Assembly (NCBI GenBank): GCA_040387755.1
Contig: JAZKDB010000002.1
Location: 1,736,001 to 1,800,000 of the forward strand
Source: Rurimicrobium sp040387755
GTDB lineage: Bacteria > Bacteroidota > Bacteroidia > Chitinophagales > Chitinophagaceae
Direction: 5' to 3'
DNA: 64,000 bases
The notes beneath the pieces are model-generated. The model saw nothing but the letters and a program-made list of their open reading frames with translations, did not search any database and had not been told where the DNA came from. The position numbers and the translations under genes are program-made. Below are positions 27,183-36,647 of the stretch, piece after piece. Every line of letters begins with the position of its first letter. Position 1 is the stretch's first letter.

Positions 27183-28613
27183 ATGCAATTCAAAATATCT
27201 ACTGCTTCGCCAAAAAAATCAACGATTCTGATTATCAATGATGCCACACAACTTCTTAAATCAGACATGCTTTCTGCTGCAGAAATTAATTATGCAACAG
27301 CAGAAATTAAAAAAGAAAAGAAAATCATTAGCCTTAACCAATATGGGCGTTTTGTGTATATCTGCCTGTCTCCTTCAGGCATTGCATTACCTGTTTCAGA
27401 AAGCCTGCGCCGGATGGGTTGCGCCCTGAAAGATTTGCTCAATAAGGACAAAGCTATCAACGTTATTATCTCCAATATCAGTTCCGAATCGAGTGCCGCT
27501 TACTGGCTTGCAGAAGGTATTACATTAGCTTCATACCAATTTCTTAAATATTTTTCGGATACAAAAAAGAAGAACAATTCTTTAAGCACTATTGAATTTG
27601 ATAAAACCAGCATTACACTTAAAGACCTTAACCAACTGAGCATTATTACAGAATCAGTGAGCATAGCGCGCAATCTGGTAAATGAACCCCTCAATTCTAT
27701 GGGTGCTGTTGAATTGTCCAGACAAATTGCTGCATTGGGAAAGGCTTCGGGCTTTAAAACCACAGTGCTGAATAAGGCACAGATTACTAAGGAAAAAATG
27801 GGAGGTATTCTTGCTGTAAACCGCGGAAGCATTGACCCGCCTACGTTCAGTGTTATGGAATACAAACCGGCCAAATCTCTCAACAAGCAACCGATTGTTC
27901 TTGTAGGGAAGGGAATCGTATATGATACCGGTGGGCTTTCACTCAAGCCTACCCCAAATTCAATGGATCGGATGAAAAGCGACATGAGCGGAGCTGCACT
28001 GGTAAGTGCTGCAATGTACGCCATTGCCAAATTGAAATTACCCTTACACGTTATAGCGCTTGTACCCGCAACAGATAATCGCCCAGGAGAAAATGCTTAT
28101 GTGCCCGGAGATGTGATTAAGATGTATGACGGCACCAATGTTGAAGTATTGAATACTGATGCAGAAGGCCGCATGGTATTGGCAGATACTCTGCATTGGG
28201 CAAAAAGATACAAGCCTGAACTGGTGCTGGATTTCGCTACATTAACGGGCGCAGCGGCGGCTATTACGGGTGGCGAAGCCTTAATCTATATGGGAACTGC
28301 AGAAGACAAAATCAAACTATCATTTGAGAAAAGTGGTGCTAACCAATACGAGCGAATGGTTCAGCTGCCTCTGTGGCCTGAATATGGCGATATGATTAAA
28401 TCCGATATTGCCGACTTGAAAAATGTTGGGGGGCCTTATGGAGGGGCTATTACAGCTGGCAAATTTTTAGAACATTTCACTGCATATCCCTGGCTGCATT
28501 TTGATATAGCAGGTGTGTCTTTTGCTACTGCCAGAAAGAACTACCATAGTGTGGGAGGAACCGCTTTTGGACTGAGAATGCTGTTGGATTATCTGTTGCA
28601 TTACGGGAAGTAA
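27183..28613 (+). CDS. pepA: Leucyl aminopeptidase (M17 family)
   Basis: This dimetal aminopeptidase releases N-terminal residues from peptides. The 476-residue protein has a divergent N-terminal domain and a well-conserved C-terminal catalytic domain. Metal and catalytic residues are visible: Lys243 and Asp248 in VGKGIVYDTGGLSLKP, Asp267 in MKSDMSGAA, and Asp326 and Glu328 in the signature NTDAEGRMVLAD. The C-terminal GGAITAGKFLEHF is also typical. A single gene, divergent from rsmA. Confidence 0.95.
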   Translation: MQFKISTASPKKSTILIINDATQLLKSDMLSAAEINYATAEIKKEKKIISLNQYGRFVYICLSPSGIALPVSESLRRMGCALKDLLNKDKAINVIISNISSESSAAYWLAEGITLASYQFLKYFSDTKKKNNSLSTIEFDKTSITLKDLNQLSIITESVSIARNLVNEPLNSMGAVELSRQIAALGKASGFKTTVLNKAQITKEKMGGILAVNRGSIDPPTFSVMEYKPAKSLNKQPIVLVGKGIVYDTGGLSLKPTPNSMDRMKSDMSGAALVSAAMYAIAKLKLPLHVIALVPATDNRPGENAYVPGDVIKMYDGTNVEVLNTDAEGRMVLADTLHWAKRYKPELVLDFATLTGAAAAITGGEALIYMGTAEDKIKLSFEKSGANQYERMVQLPLWPEYGDMIKSDIADLKNVGGPYGGAITAGKFLEHFTAYPWLHFDIAGVSFATARKNYHSVGGTAFGLRMLLDYLLHYGK

Positions 28614-28692
28614 AAATTCTTAATTCCGAGTGTACGATTGATACTTGTATTGGTTGTTTGAGGTCATCTTGTCAATTTCTATTAGCTTTGAT

Positions 28693-28770
28693 TTGCGTCG
28701 CCCGTCCGAAGGGATTCATCCGGGTGGGCACCGTTGGGGTTTTGTCATTCCTTCGGCTTGCAATACATCA
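28693..28770. repeat. Copy A of a degenerate intergenic repeat
   Basis: Three blocks, TTGCGTCGC (28693-28701), GGGTTTTGTCAT (28737-28748) and CAATACATCA (28761-28770), recur in the same order at 41494-41551. The region is GC-rich compared with other spacers and lies between leucyl aminopeptidase and the DUF2238 gene. It has no open frame of note. Confidence 0.5.
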
Positions 28771-28797
28771 ACTCAAACTTAATTTTATTCAACTTAC

Positions 28798-29454
28798 ATG
28801 ACTTCATCCAGTTCTCTTTATCGAGTCTCCTTTCGCCAAAACTACTGGCTCATTGCTTTTGCAATTCTGTTTACCACATTGTGGGTTTCTACTCTGACTG
28901 GGACAAACGACATCTACAATTGGCTGCTTGAGAATACGCTTGTATTTGTTTTTCTTACGATACTGGCGCTTACTTTCAGGCGTTTTCAGTTTAGCGATGT
29001 GAGTTATACATTTATTTTCGTGTACCTGTGCCTGCATGTGTATGGTGCCAAATACACCTATGCGGAAAACCCCTTTGGATATTGGCTGAAAGACTACTTT
29101 CATTTTGAGCGAAACCATTACGACCGTATTGTGCACTTTAGTTTTGGCTTCATGCTGGCATACCCTATGCGCGACTTCTTTCTTAATAAAATGAAATTTC
29201 CTAAATGGGTTGGATGGGTTTTGCCAATAGAAATTACCTTATCATTTAGCTGCCTCTATGAACTCATCGAGTGGTTGGTGGTAGAAGTTCTCTTCCCAGA
29301 GCAGGGAACGGCTTATCTAGGGACACAAGGTGACGTATGGGATGCTCAAAAAGATATGTTCATGGCCTTTTGCGGGGCCGTAATTATTATGTTTGTTATT
29401 TCTTTAACCAAAAGGTTTTTCAACAGAAAAACCCATGACCAAGCAACCTTATAG
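28798..29454 (+). CDS. DUF2238 (YjdF-like) inner-membrane protein
   Basis: This 218-residue protein has about six hydrophobic segments and the conserved blocks of the DUF2238 family: HVYGAKYTYAENPFGYWL, RIVHFSFGFMLAYP, ELIEWL and the signature LGTQGDVWDAQKDM. The conserved His and acidic residues at membrane borders suggest a metal or enzyme site, but no function is established. It stands alone; downstream lies the long palindromic terminator at 29544. Confidence 0.85.
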   Translation: MTSSSSLYRVSFRQNYWLIAFAILFTTLWVSTLTGTNDIYNWLLENTLVFVFLTILALTFRRFQFSDVSYTFIFVYLCLHVYGAKYTYAENPFGYWLKDYFHFERNHYDRIVHFSFGFMLAYPMRDFFLNKMKFPKWVGWVLPIEITLSFSCLYELIEWLVVEVLFPEQGTAYLGTQGDVWDAQKDMFMAFCGAVIIMFVISLTKRFFNRKTHDQATL

Positions 29455-29543
29455 GCAATAACAACCAACATTATCCTTTCCTATAAGCATTCTGTTTGGC
29501 ACATCAATATTCGCTGTTGAAATTACTTGGAGAACGACTAAAT

Positions 29544-29595
29544 AATAAAGAAGAGGGAGCCATGGAAAATTTTCCATGGCTCCCTCTTCTTTATT
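29544..29595. terminator. 52-bp perfect palindrome, bidirectional terminator
   Basis: The two 26-base halves (29544-29569 and 29570-29595) are exact reverse complements with no mismatch and no spacer. It lies between the converging DUF2238 gene and the 2326-residue secreted protein gene, whose stop is 12 bases away. The stem has an AT outer part, a GC core and an AATT centre that would form the loop. Confidence 0.88.
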
Positions 29596-29606
29596 TGTAC
29601 TACAGA

Positions 29607-32600
29607 TTACTTAGAAGTCTTTGTAACCCTTTGTTGTTTAATTAACTGGTCTTTATCACGGATAACGAAGAGGTAGATTCCATCTGCATACTTGCTCAAG
29701 TCTATCTCTTTTGTCTCTGTAGCGTTCAATATCGTTTTGCCAGCTACATCCTTCACTTCAATGCTCAGCATTATCGGACTTTCGATAAATACCTTACCAT
29801 CTGTTGGGTTAGGATAAATTCTGATTTGGCTTGCTTCAAGAGCTGCGCTACTGATACCTAATCCGTTTTCGTTAATCTCAATTGGATTAGATTCTCCTTC
29901 ACAGCCATTAGCATCTTTTACACGAACCTTATAGTAACCGTTTTTGGCAACTGTTATTGAAGAGCTTGTGCTACCAGGAATATCAACTCCATTGCGCACC
30001 CAAGTATAACCTGTATAAGTACCTGAAGTACTCAATACCAAACCAGACCTTGAAATTGTTGGTGTAGGAGCTGGTAATATACTCACTGTTATAGGAGCAG
30101 AAACACTTACGCAACCATCTGATGTTCTTACTTTTACGCGATAAACACCAGAATTTTTAATTAGCTGCGCGCTATCAACCCATCCAAAAACGGTGCTGCC
30201 ACCACGCGACCACTCGTATGTAAAGCCACCAACATTAGCATTCAACAACACACCTTCATTTTCGCAGGCAGTGGTTGTACCACCAGGTACGGAAATAATT
30301 GCCGGAGGATTTGGTTTAACAGTAATAAGAATGTTACGCGAAACTGCTGGACAGCTTGAAATACCATCTGAAACTGTAGCACGGTAATAACCGGTTGAGC
30401 TAACGATTAATGTACTTCCTGTAGCACCAGGAATGACAACGTTATCCTTACGCCATTGATAAGTAACGCCAGACTTACTAGGTGTGCAAGTCAATGTCAC
30501 AGATGAACCTGCACAAATAATACTATCAGCAGGTTTCGTAATAGATACAGAATAACCAGGGTCATTAACCACAAGCGTAACCTGATTTGAATATGCAGGG
30601 CATGGAGATAATGCTGAAGTTACTTTAACCATATAAGTACCAGGCTCTGTAGCACCCATGTCGTTAAATTTCCAGCCCGGAACCACAACACTATCCAACA
30701 TCCAATCATAAGTAGCACCAATAAAGTTAGATGCTATAAACTTAACCGTATCTCCTAAACAATAAGAAATAGGGGTAGTATTTGGATTAATGGTAACAGG
30801 AGGATGAGGTGGTAATTGAGGCACCATAAATGAAGCACTGTAAGTTGTGTCATTTGTGTTATTACATATTACAGCAAAACGATACTCATAACCAATCAAG
30901 GTATCAGCAGTGAGAACTGTATCTGTTGCACCTGCAATACCAGACCAGGAAGTTGGTGGCCCTAAAGGTTTTCTTTGCCATTGGTATTTGATACCAGGCA
31001 CCAAAGCGATAGTTGATCCGACATTTGTTAAGGTAAGTGGGGTACCAATACAATACTGTGTACCTGATGGTTTTGAACTTGTAATCATACCTGCATTAGG
31101 GGGACCATCGCAAGGAGCATAGTTCAGATTAATATCATCAAAAGCTGCACCGTAATATGACCAGTCTGAGCTTGGATCAGCGCCTGATTTACGGAAACCT
31201 ATATAGTAGATCCCTCCGGTAGGCATAACAAAAGTAGTATCATACAACTGATATGAATTATTGGTAAACTCACGATATGGTATAAGATTAGTTGTCATTC
31301 CACCTATAGATTGTGATTTACCATAGTATACACCAATCTTGCTTCCCGTGCTTGACCATGATTCTTTACAAACATGGTAGAACGACAGGTTGTATTTATA
31401 ACCCGAGCGGAAATTCAAGGCAGGTGTAAACCAATAGTTATCTTCTGATGGTGAAGATGGAGAACCGAGGTAATAACCTCCAATTAAGAAGTTTTTACCA
31501 CCTGGCGTATGGTTCTTATAGTTTCCGGTAATTGTACTTCCGTAAACCAACCAACCGTCATAATAATATGGACCCCATTTGGTAGCATCACTACACAAAG
31601 GCACTGTACCAGCAATTGTTGTCTCAAAATCTTCTTTGTAAGGCAAATCAAATGCTCCGACACCGATTTTAATTGCTGCAGAAGTATCTGTGGCTCCGGT
31701 TGCAGCACATGTAATAACCACTTTGAACCAAGTGTTTACCACTATAGGGTCAGTATTATAGGGCAAACCTGTACCACCTGTGGTTACAAATGGTCCTGTC
31801 GGCGAAGATGAAGAAAACCATTCGTATGTTAAGCCAGTAGCCAAAGTGCTACCCACTAAATCCAGCTGAGTAGTACCGCCTGAAGCACAAATATGAATCG
31901 GATCAGAAATTATAGTACCAGCTACAACAGGAGAAGAACATGGAGGAACTTCTTGCAATCCAATATCATCAATGGCTATACCATATCCGAATCCCGATTG
32001 AGATTTTTTAAATCCAATATAGAAATTACCACTTGCTGTCGCTGTAAACTGATTTTTGAACTGTTTGTATAACCCTATTGGTGTAACTGATGAGCCAATT
32101 GTTGTGGTCATCGCTGCTGCTGATTGTGAAGCACCCATATAGGCATCAATTGTATAAGTAGCACCAGAATAAGCATCTGATTTATGCCAGTAAGACAATT
32201 GGTACAATTTACCTGCGGTAAACTTGATTGCCGGTGTGAACCAATATTCTGGTGATCCGGAATAATATCCGATATAGTAACCGCTAATTAAATATTTACT
32301 TCCTAAAGGAGTATGATTTTCTAAAGGAGAAGAACCATAAGTAAGTGGCGAACCCATTACATTCCAATAATAATAAGCACCAAAAGCATATGTATAAGAA
32401 GCACATGGCATATTAGTACCAGGAGTTCCTGTTTCAAATGTTTCAATATATGGAGGAACGATTACTCCAACATCAACTTTCAATATCGTAGAAATTGTTG
32501 AATCACCTGTAAGAGTACATTTTATGATGCAACGGAACCAAGCTGTTGAAGGCAAACCAACCGAGGTATATAGTGGTGAAGTAAGCGCAGCAGAACTACC

Positions 32601-35600
32601 GGCAGGTACAAAACCTGATGAAGGATCTGTAAAGGTATATTCCCATCTGAAACTCAAGCCTGAGGCTTTACTAACAGTTGACATATCCATATCCAAATTT
32701 ACAGTGCCACCTGATGTACAAAGCATTGAAGGCGATGCGGCAATAGCCCCAACAGTAGGCGTACCTGAACATGGGGGAAGCTGTACCAAACCGATGTCAT
32801 CAATAACAACTCCGGGATAAGTAAATGCTGTATGCGCAACTTTAATTCCTAAATAATAGTTGCCCGAACCTGGTGCTACAAAACGGCCTATCAATTGCTT
32901 GTAACTGCTTGTATTAACACCTGTAAGATCACTACGTATCGGAATCATTGAACCCGCCGACTGAGACGTACCATAATACATACCCAGATTTGTAGAACCA
33001 CCGGCATAATCACTACCGTTGTACCAATAAGAAAATTCGTAAGTATCACCAGCGGTAAACTGAATAGCTGGTGAGAACCAATATTGGTTAGGACTGGTAT
33101 AGTAGCCAAAATAATAACCTGCATATAGATATTTGCTGCCACCTGGGGTATGGTTAACAATTGCAGAATAATAAGAATCAAAAGGCGAACCATAGATATA
33201 CCAAAGGTATCCGGCACCCCAACCATATGTATAACTTGCACAAGGCATATTTATGCCTTCTGTACCAGATTCAAAAGTTTCAATGTATGGAGGTATTATA
33301 GCACCTACATTCATAAAGTAAGTTGCTGTTGTATCTGCATTGGGTGCACCTACCAAAGGACAAGTAACAATACAACGGTATTTACGTCCGGCTGTCAAAG
33401 TTCCACTGGTATATACAGCTGTCGTACCACCACTACCGGTAGACACATTAGCCCAACCAGCAGCTGTAGAGTCCTGCCATTGAAAATCAAGCTTAGAAGC
33501 CATCGTTGTTCCGCTCAAAGAAAGAGTAGTTGTACCCGAAGAACAAATTAACGACGGTGAAGCAGCAATTGTTCCGGCAGCAGGTTTTGCAGCACAAAGA
33601 GGCAATTGCTCTACCCCAATATCATCAATTGCAGCACCGTACACTCCGTACTTAGTGTGATTGACTTTTACACCTAAATAATAAACTCCTGTTGTGGGTG
33701 CATTAAATGAACCGACAATTTGTTTGTAGGTAGTGCTATTTTCCCCTGTAATATCAGGACGCATAGCAGTCATAGCAGATGCAGACTGAGACGTACCATA
33801 ATATAAACCATAATTCACGCTAACATACGTTTCTCCGGCTGCATACCAATAAGAACATTTGTATGCCATTCCACCTGTCAATTGCAGTCCTGGACTAAAC
33901 CAATATTGTTGATTACCAGTTGGTGAGCCTAATGCATAAGTACCAACATAATAACCGGTTGATAAGTATTTACTACCACCAGTTGTATGATTTGCCATAC
34001 CTGGATAATAAGTACCTGGCATATCTTTAATACCCCAATAATAGAAATCACTTGTTCCTGTCCCGGCATCCCAGCTATAGGTATATGACGCACAAGGCTG
34101 ATTTTGACCTGCAGTGGCAGTCTCAAATGTCTCAATATAAGGAGGAGTAATTGGTCCTACAGACAAACATACCGGAGTTGAAATATCGGTGTTTGGTGCA
34201 GCTATCAAAGGACATGTAACAATACATCTAAAGCAAGAAGGCACAGTAATTGTTCCTGTTGTATAAGATGGAGCTGTGGCACCAGCAATATTGGTATAAG
34301 TACCTGCAGACCCTGTAGTAGAAATCTGCCATTGGTAATTAAGATCTGAAGCTGCCGACAAGCCTACAAGAGTTAATGTTGTAGATCCACCACTTGCAGA
34401 ACAGATTGCACTTGGACTTGCTTTTGCTGCACCAGCTGTTGGTTTGGCAGAACAAGGAGGTAATTGAGTCAATCCGATATCGTCAATTGCTGAACCATAA
34501 TACCAGTTAAAGCCTTTAAATCTGATACCGATATATTGTGCACCTGTAGTGCCCGCAACAAAGTCGCCAGAAAATTTAGTATATGTTGAGGTTGTAGAAG
34601 TTATATCAGTTCCAACAACGGTTGTCATTGCTGAGGCCGATTGAGAAGAACCAACTCTGGCACCAAATAAATAAGTGTCATAGCCATCGGTTCTATACCA
34701 ATAACTTACATTATATGCTTTACCTGCAGTAAAGTTGATAGCAGGACTAAACCAATATTCTTCACCAGAATAATAGCCTAAACCACCACCAGCAAACAAC
34801 CATTTTGAACCACCCGGGGTATGATTATCAAGACCTGTCCATGAATATGGGTGTGGACCAGAATATAAATACCAATAAGAATATGCATCCCAACTGTAGG
34901 TATACGAAGCACAAGGTAAATTTGTACCCATGGTTCCTGATTCAAAATCCTCTACATAAGGAGGGTTCAGTGGCGCAATTTTTATATTTACAGTATCCGT
35001 ATTTTTGGTGCCGCCACCAGCAGAACATCCTACCTGACAATAATAATATTTTGTAGTGCTAATGCCTGTTCTGGTATATGGATTAGTGGTCGCCCCAGCG
35101 ATTGCGGTATAAGGACCAGTCAAAGAGCTAGACTCATACCATTGAAAAGTCAATCCTGATACAGCAGGTGTACCAGTAACGGACATTGTTGCAGAGCCTG
35201 GTGAGCTACAAACCATTGTAGGGCTGAGGTTGGCCTTACCCGCATAAGCAGGGGTACCAGTACATGGAGGCAACTCCATTAAACCAATGTCATCAATATT
35301 CATCGCATACCAATACGTTCCCTGCACCTTTATACCTATAAAGTAACTACCTGCAGTGGCTACTGTAAAGTTTTGAACATATTGCTCATATGAAGAATTG
35401 TTTACGTAAATGTCTGGTGCTAAAGCTGTAGTCATGCCTGCACGGGTTTGACTATTGCCAATATAAGCTCCAAGTGTATAAGGGTCATAACCATCTGTTA
35501 CATACCAAAATGAGAACTGATATGTTTTACCCGTTGCAAGATTGAATCCTGGAGTAAAGAAGAAGTCTAGATAATCAGGATAATTAAGACCTAAATAATA

Positions 35601-36587
35601 ACCGGCAAAAAGAAATTGTGACCCTCCGGGAGTGTGATTATCTAAATAAGTTGGATACCATGATGGTATTGTAGAGGTGCTGTGTACATAAAATCCTTCA
35701 TAATAACCTGCATAAGTATTATAGGTACAGGGAGGAAATGATCCAGAACCAGCACTCGTAGATTCAAAATCTTCGAAATATGGTAAAGCAGATCCACTGA
35801 CTGTGGTTGTTACAGTGGTTGAAGTGGAAGTAGAACCACTGGCTGTACAAGTAGTAATACATCTGTAATACATTGTACCTGGTCCAGGAACAAAAGTGTA
35901 AGGCATTGTTGTCGCCCCTGTCATTGAAGTCCATCCGCCAGAACCTGTAGTAGAGGATTGCCATTGGTAAGTTATTCCCGAAGCCGCAGTAAAGCCACTT
36001 AATGTAAGTGACAAGGGCGTTCCAGGACATATTGTCGTCGCAGAAGAAATTGCGGTACCCGCAGAAATGGATCCGGAACACGCAGACAAACTACCACAAG
36101 AAACGGTAGCTTCCCATCCCGGTGTTTCCCAATAACTGTCAGAATGAAAGACAAAAGTTAATGAGCCGTCCGAAGAGGTAGAGGTAACCGTACCAGGACC
36201 ACTGTATCCTGTATAACCACCTATAAGACTAGCACTGGTTGAAGGCCCATCATAAACATAAAGGGAATCCCAACCATCTTCAACATCAAAGGATGTAAAG
36301 TCTACTGTAACTTTCGCACCGGGTGTGGCCGGATAAATCGTCATTGTCTTGTTCTCACTCGTGCTGTAATAACCAAAAGGTCCTCCACTATCATAAAAAT
36401 AGTCACTACAGCTAGTGGTAACTACACCTGAGGTCATATTAATCGAACCAGCCTTCGACAAAAGTGGAATTCCGGATAATAGAACAAGTGCAAAGAGCGC
36501 TGATAAAAGGCGCACATAAGCTCCCGAAATAAGGGTTGAACGAACCTTCATTGGAAAGGTCATAAAAAAGGAATATAAAATTTTCAT
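29607..36587 (-). CDS. Giant modular T9SS-secreted protein (CUB, jelly-roll and Ig-like repeats)
   Basis: This 2326-residue protein starts with a signal peptide; the best-looking one begins at Met13 (36551). Domains in order: a CUB-like domain (about residues 55-165, with TVDFTSFDVEDGWDSLYVYD); an Ig-like domain; then six copies of a jelly-roll/MAM- or cleaved-adhesin-like module, each opening with PYxExFE and closing with an IDDIG motif, alternating with Ig-like domains opening with a Cys-Pro-rich segment; then four more Ig/PKD-like domains; and a T9SS type A sorting domain (IRIYPNPTDGKVF ... VIRDKDQLIKQQRV). The repeat unit is about 270-285 residues. Such proteins are usually surface adhesins or biofilm components; no enzyme signature is visible. 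The neighbour upstream is another large T9SS protein, 60 bases away. Confidence 0.88.
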   Translation of the reverse strand: MKILYSFFMTFPMKVRSTLISGAYVRLLSALFALVLLSGIPLLSKAGSINMTSGVVTTSCSDYFYDSGGPFGYYSTSENKTMTIYPATPGAKVTVDFTSFDVEDGWDSLYVYDGPSTSASLIGGYTGYSGPGTVTSTSSDGSLTFVFHSDSYWETPGWEATVSCGSLSACSGSISAGTAISSATTICPGTPLSLTLSGFTAASGITYQWQSSTTGSGGWTSMTGATTMPYTFVPGPGTMYYRCITTCTASGSTSTSTTVTTTVSGSALPYFEDFESTSAGSGSFPPCTYNTYAGYYEGFYVHSTSTIPSWYPTYLDNHTPGGSQFLFAGYYLGLNYPDYLDFFFTPGFNLATGKTYQFSFWYVTDGYDPYTLGAYIGNSQTRAGMTTALAPDIYVNNSSYEQYVQNFTVATAGSYFIGIKVQGTYWYAMNIDDIGLMELPPCTGTPAYAGKANLSPTMVCSSPGSATMSVTGTPAVSGLTFQWYESSSLTGPYTAIAGATTNPYTRTGISTTKYYYCQVGCSAGGGTKNTDTVNIKIAPLNPPYVEDFESGTMGTNLPCASYTYSWDAYSYWYLYSGPHPYSWTGLDNHTPGGSKWLFAGGGLGYYSGEEYWFSPAINFTAGKAYNVSYWYRTDGYDTYLFGARVGSSQSASAMTTVVGTDITSTTSTYTKFSGDFVAGTTGAQYIGIRFKGFNWYYGSAIDDIGLTQLPPCSAKPTAGAAKASPSAICSASGGSTTLTLVGLSAASDLNYQWQISTTGSAGTYTNIAGATAPSYTTGTITVPSCFRCIVTCPLIAAPNTDISTPVCLSVGPITPPYIETFETATAGQNQPCASYTYSWDAGTGTSDFYYWGIKDMPGTYYPGMANHTTGGSKYLSTGYYVGTYALGSPTGNQQYWFSPGLQLTGGMAYKCSYWYAAGETYVSVNYGLYYGTSQSASAMTAMRPDITGENSTTYKQIVGSFNAPTTGVYYLGVKVNHTKYGVYGAAIDDIGVEQLPLCAAKPAAGTIAASPSLICSSGTTTLSLSGTTMASKLDFQWQDSTAAGWANVSTGSGGTTAVYTSGTLTAGRKYRCIVTCPLVGAPNADTTATYFMNVGAIIPPYIETFESGTEGINMPCASYTYGWGAGYLWYIYGSPFDSYYSAIVNHTPGGSKYLYAGYYFGYYTSPNQYWFSPAIQFTAGDTYEFSYWYNGSDYAGGSTNLGMYYGTSQSAGSMIPIRSDLTGVNTSSYKQLIGRFVAPGSGNYYLGIKVAHTAFTYPGVVIDDIGLVQLPPCSGTPTVGAIAASPSMLCTSGGTVNLDMDMSTVSKASGLSFRWEYTFTDPSSGFVPAGSSAALTSPLYTSVGLPSTAWFRCIIKCTLTGDSTISTILKVDVGVIVPPYIETFETGTPGTNMPCASYTYAFGAYYYWNVMGSPLTYGSSPLENHTPLGSKYLISGYYIGYYSGSPEYWFTPAIKFTAGKLYQLSYWHKSDAYSGATYTIDAYMGASQSAAAMTTTIGSSVTPIGLYKQFKNQFTATASGNFYIGFKKSQSGFGYGIAIDDIGLQEVPPCSSPVVAGTIISDPIHICASGGTTQLDLVGSTLATGLTYEWFSSSSPTGPFVTTGGTGLPYNTDPIVVNTWFKVVITCAATGATDTSAAIKIGVGAFDLPYKEDFETTIAGTVPLCSDATKWGPYYYDGWLVYGSTITGNYKNHTPGGKNFLIGGYYLGSPSSPSEDNYWFTPALNFRSGYKYNLSFYHVCKESWSSTGSKIGVYYGKSQSIGGMTTNLIPYREFTNNSYQLYDTTFVMPTGGIYYIGFRKSGADPSSDWSYYGAAFDDINLNYAPCDGPPNAGMITSSKPSGTQYCIGTPLTLTNVGSTIALVPGIKYQWQRKPLGPPTSWSGIAGATDTVLTADTLIGYEYRFAVICNNTNDTTYSASFMVPQLPPHPPVTINPNTTPISYCLGDTVKFIASNFIGATYDWMLDSVVVPGWKFNDMGATEPGTYMVKVTSALSPCPAYSNQVTLVVNDPGYSVSITKPADSIICAGSSVTLTCTPSKSGVTYQWRKDNVVIPGATGSTLIVSSTGYYRATVSDGISSCPAVSRNILITVKPNPPAIISVPGGTTTACENEGVLLNANVGGFTYEWSRGGSTVFGWVDSAQLIKNSGVYRVKVRTSDGCVSVSAPITVSILPAPTPTISRSGLVLSTSGTYTGYTWVRNGVDIPGSTSSSITVAKNGYYKVRVKDANGCEGESNPIEINENGLGISSAALEASQIRIYPNPTDGKVFIESPIMLSIEVKDVAGKTILNATETKEIDLSKYADGIYLFVIRDKDQLIKQQRVTKTSK
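31130..35790 (-). repeat. Six tandem protein-coding repeats of about 830 bp
   Basis: The PYxExFE module starts recur near 35780, 34960, 34140, 33290, 32450 and 31640, giving a period of 809-852 bases. Copies 3 to 5 are the closest to each other (PPYIETFE followed by a Gly-Asn-Pro-Cys-Ala-Ser-Tyr-Thr-Tyr pattern); copies 1 and 6 are the most diverged. This is internal duplication inside the giant gene. Confidence 0.8.
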
Positions 36588-36647
36588 TTGGGGGGATTTT
36601 AGAATTTTTACATTATATAGTGGTCTAAATTGGCTATTTGCTATAAT

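Noticed and set aside
28734..28931. 65-codon frame ahead of the DUF2238 gene
   Set aside because: It overlaps the start of DUF2238 in another frame and covers part of the intergenic repeat; no protein features are seen.
32524..32820. 98-codon frame antisense to the giant secreted protein
   Set aside because: It is a shadow of the repeat-coding sequence with low-complexity composition, no start context and no family.
31130..35790. Regularly spaced repeats that could suggest a repeat array such as CRISPR
   Set aside because: The period is about 830 bases and the units encode protein modules in frame; there are no short repeats with unique spacers.
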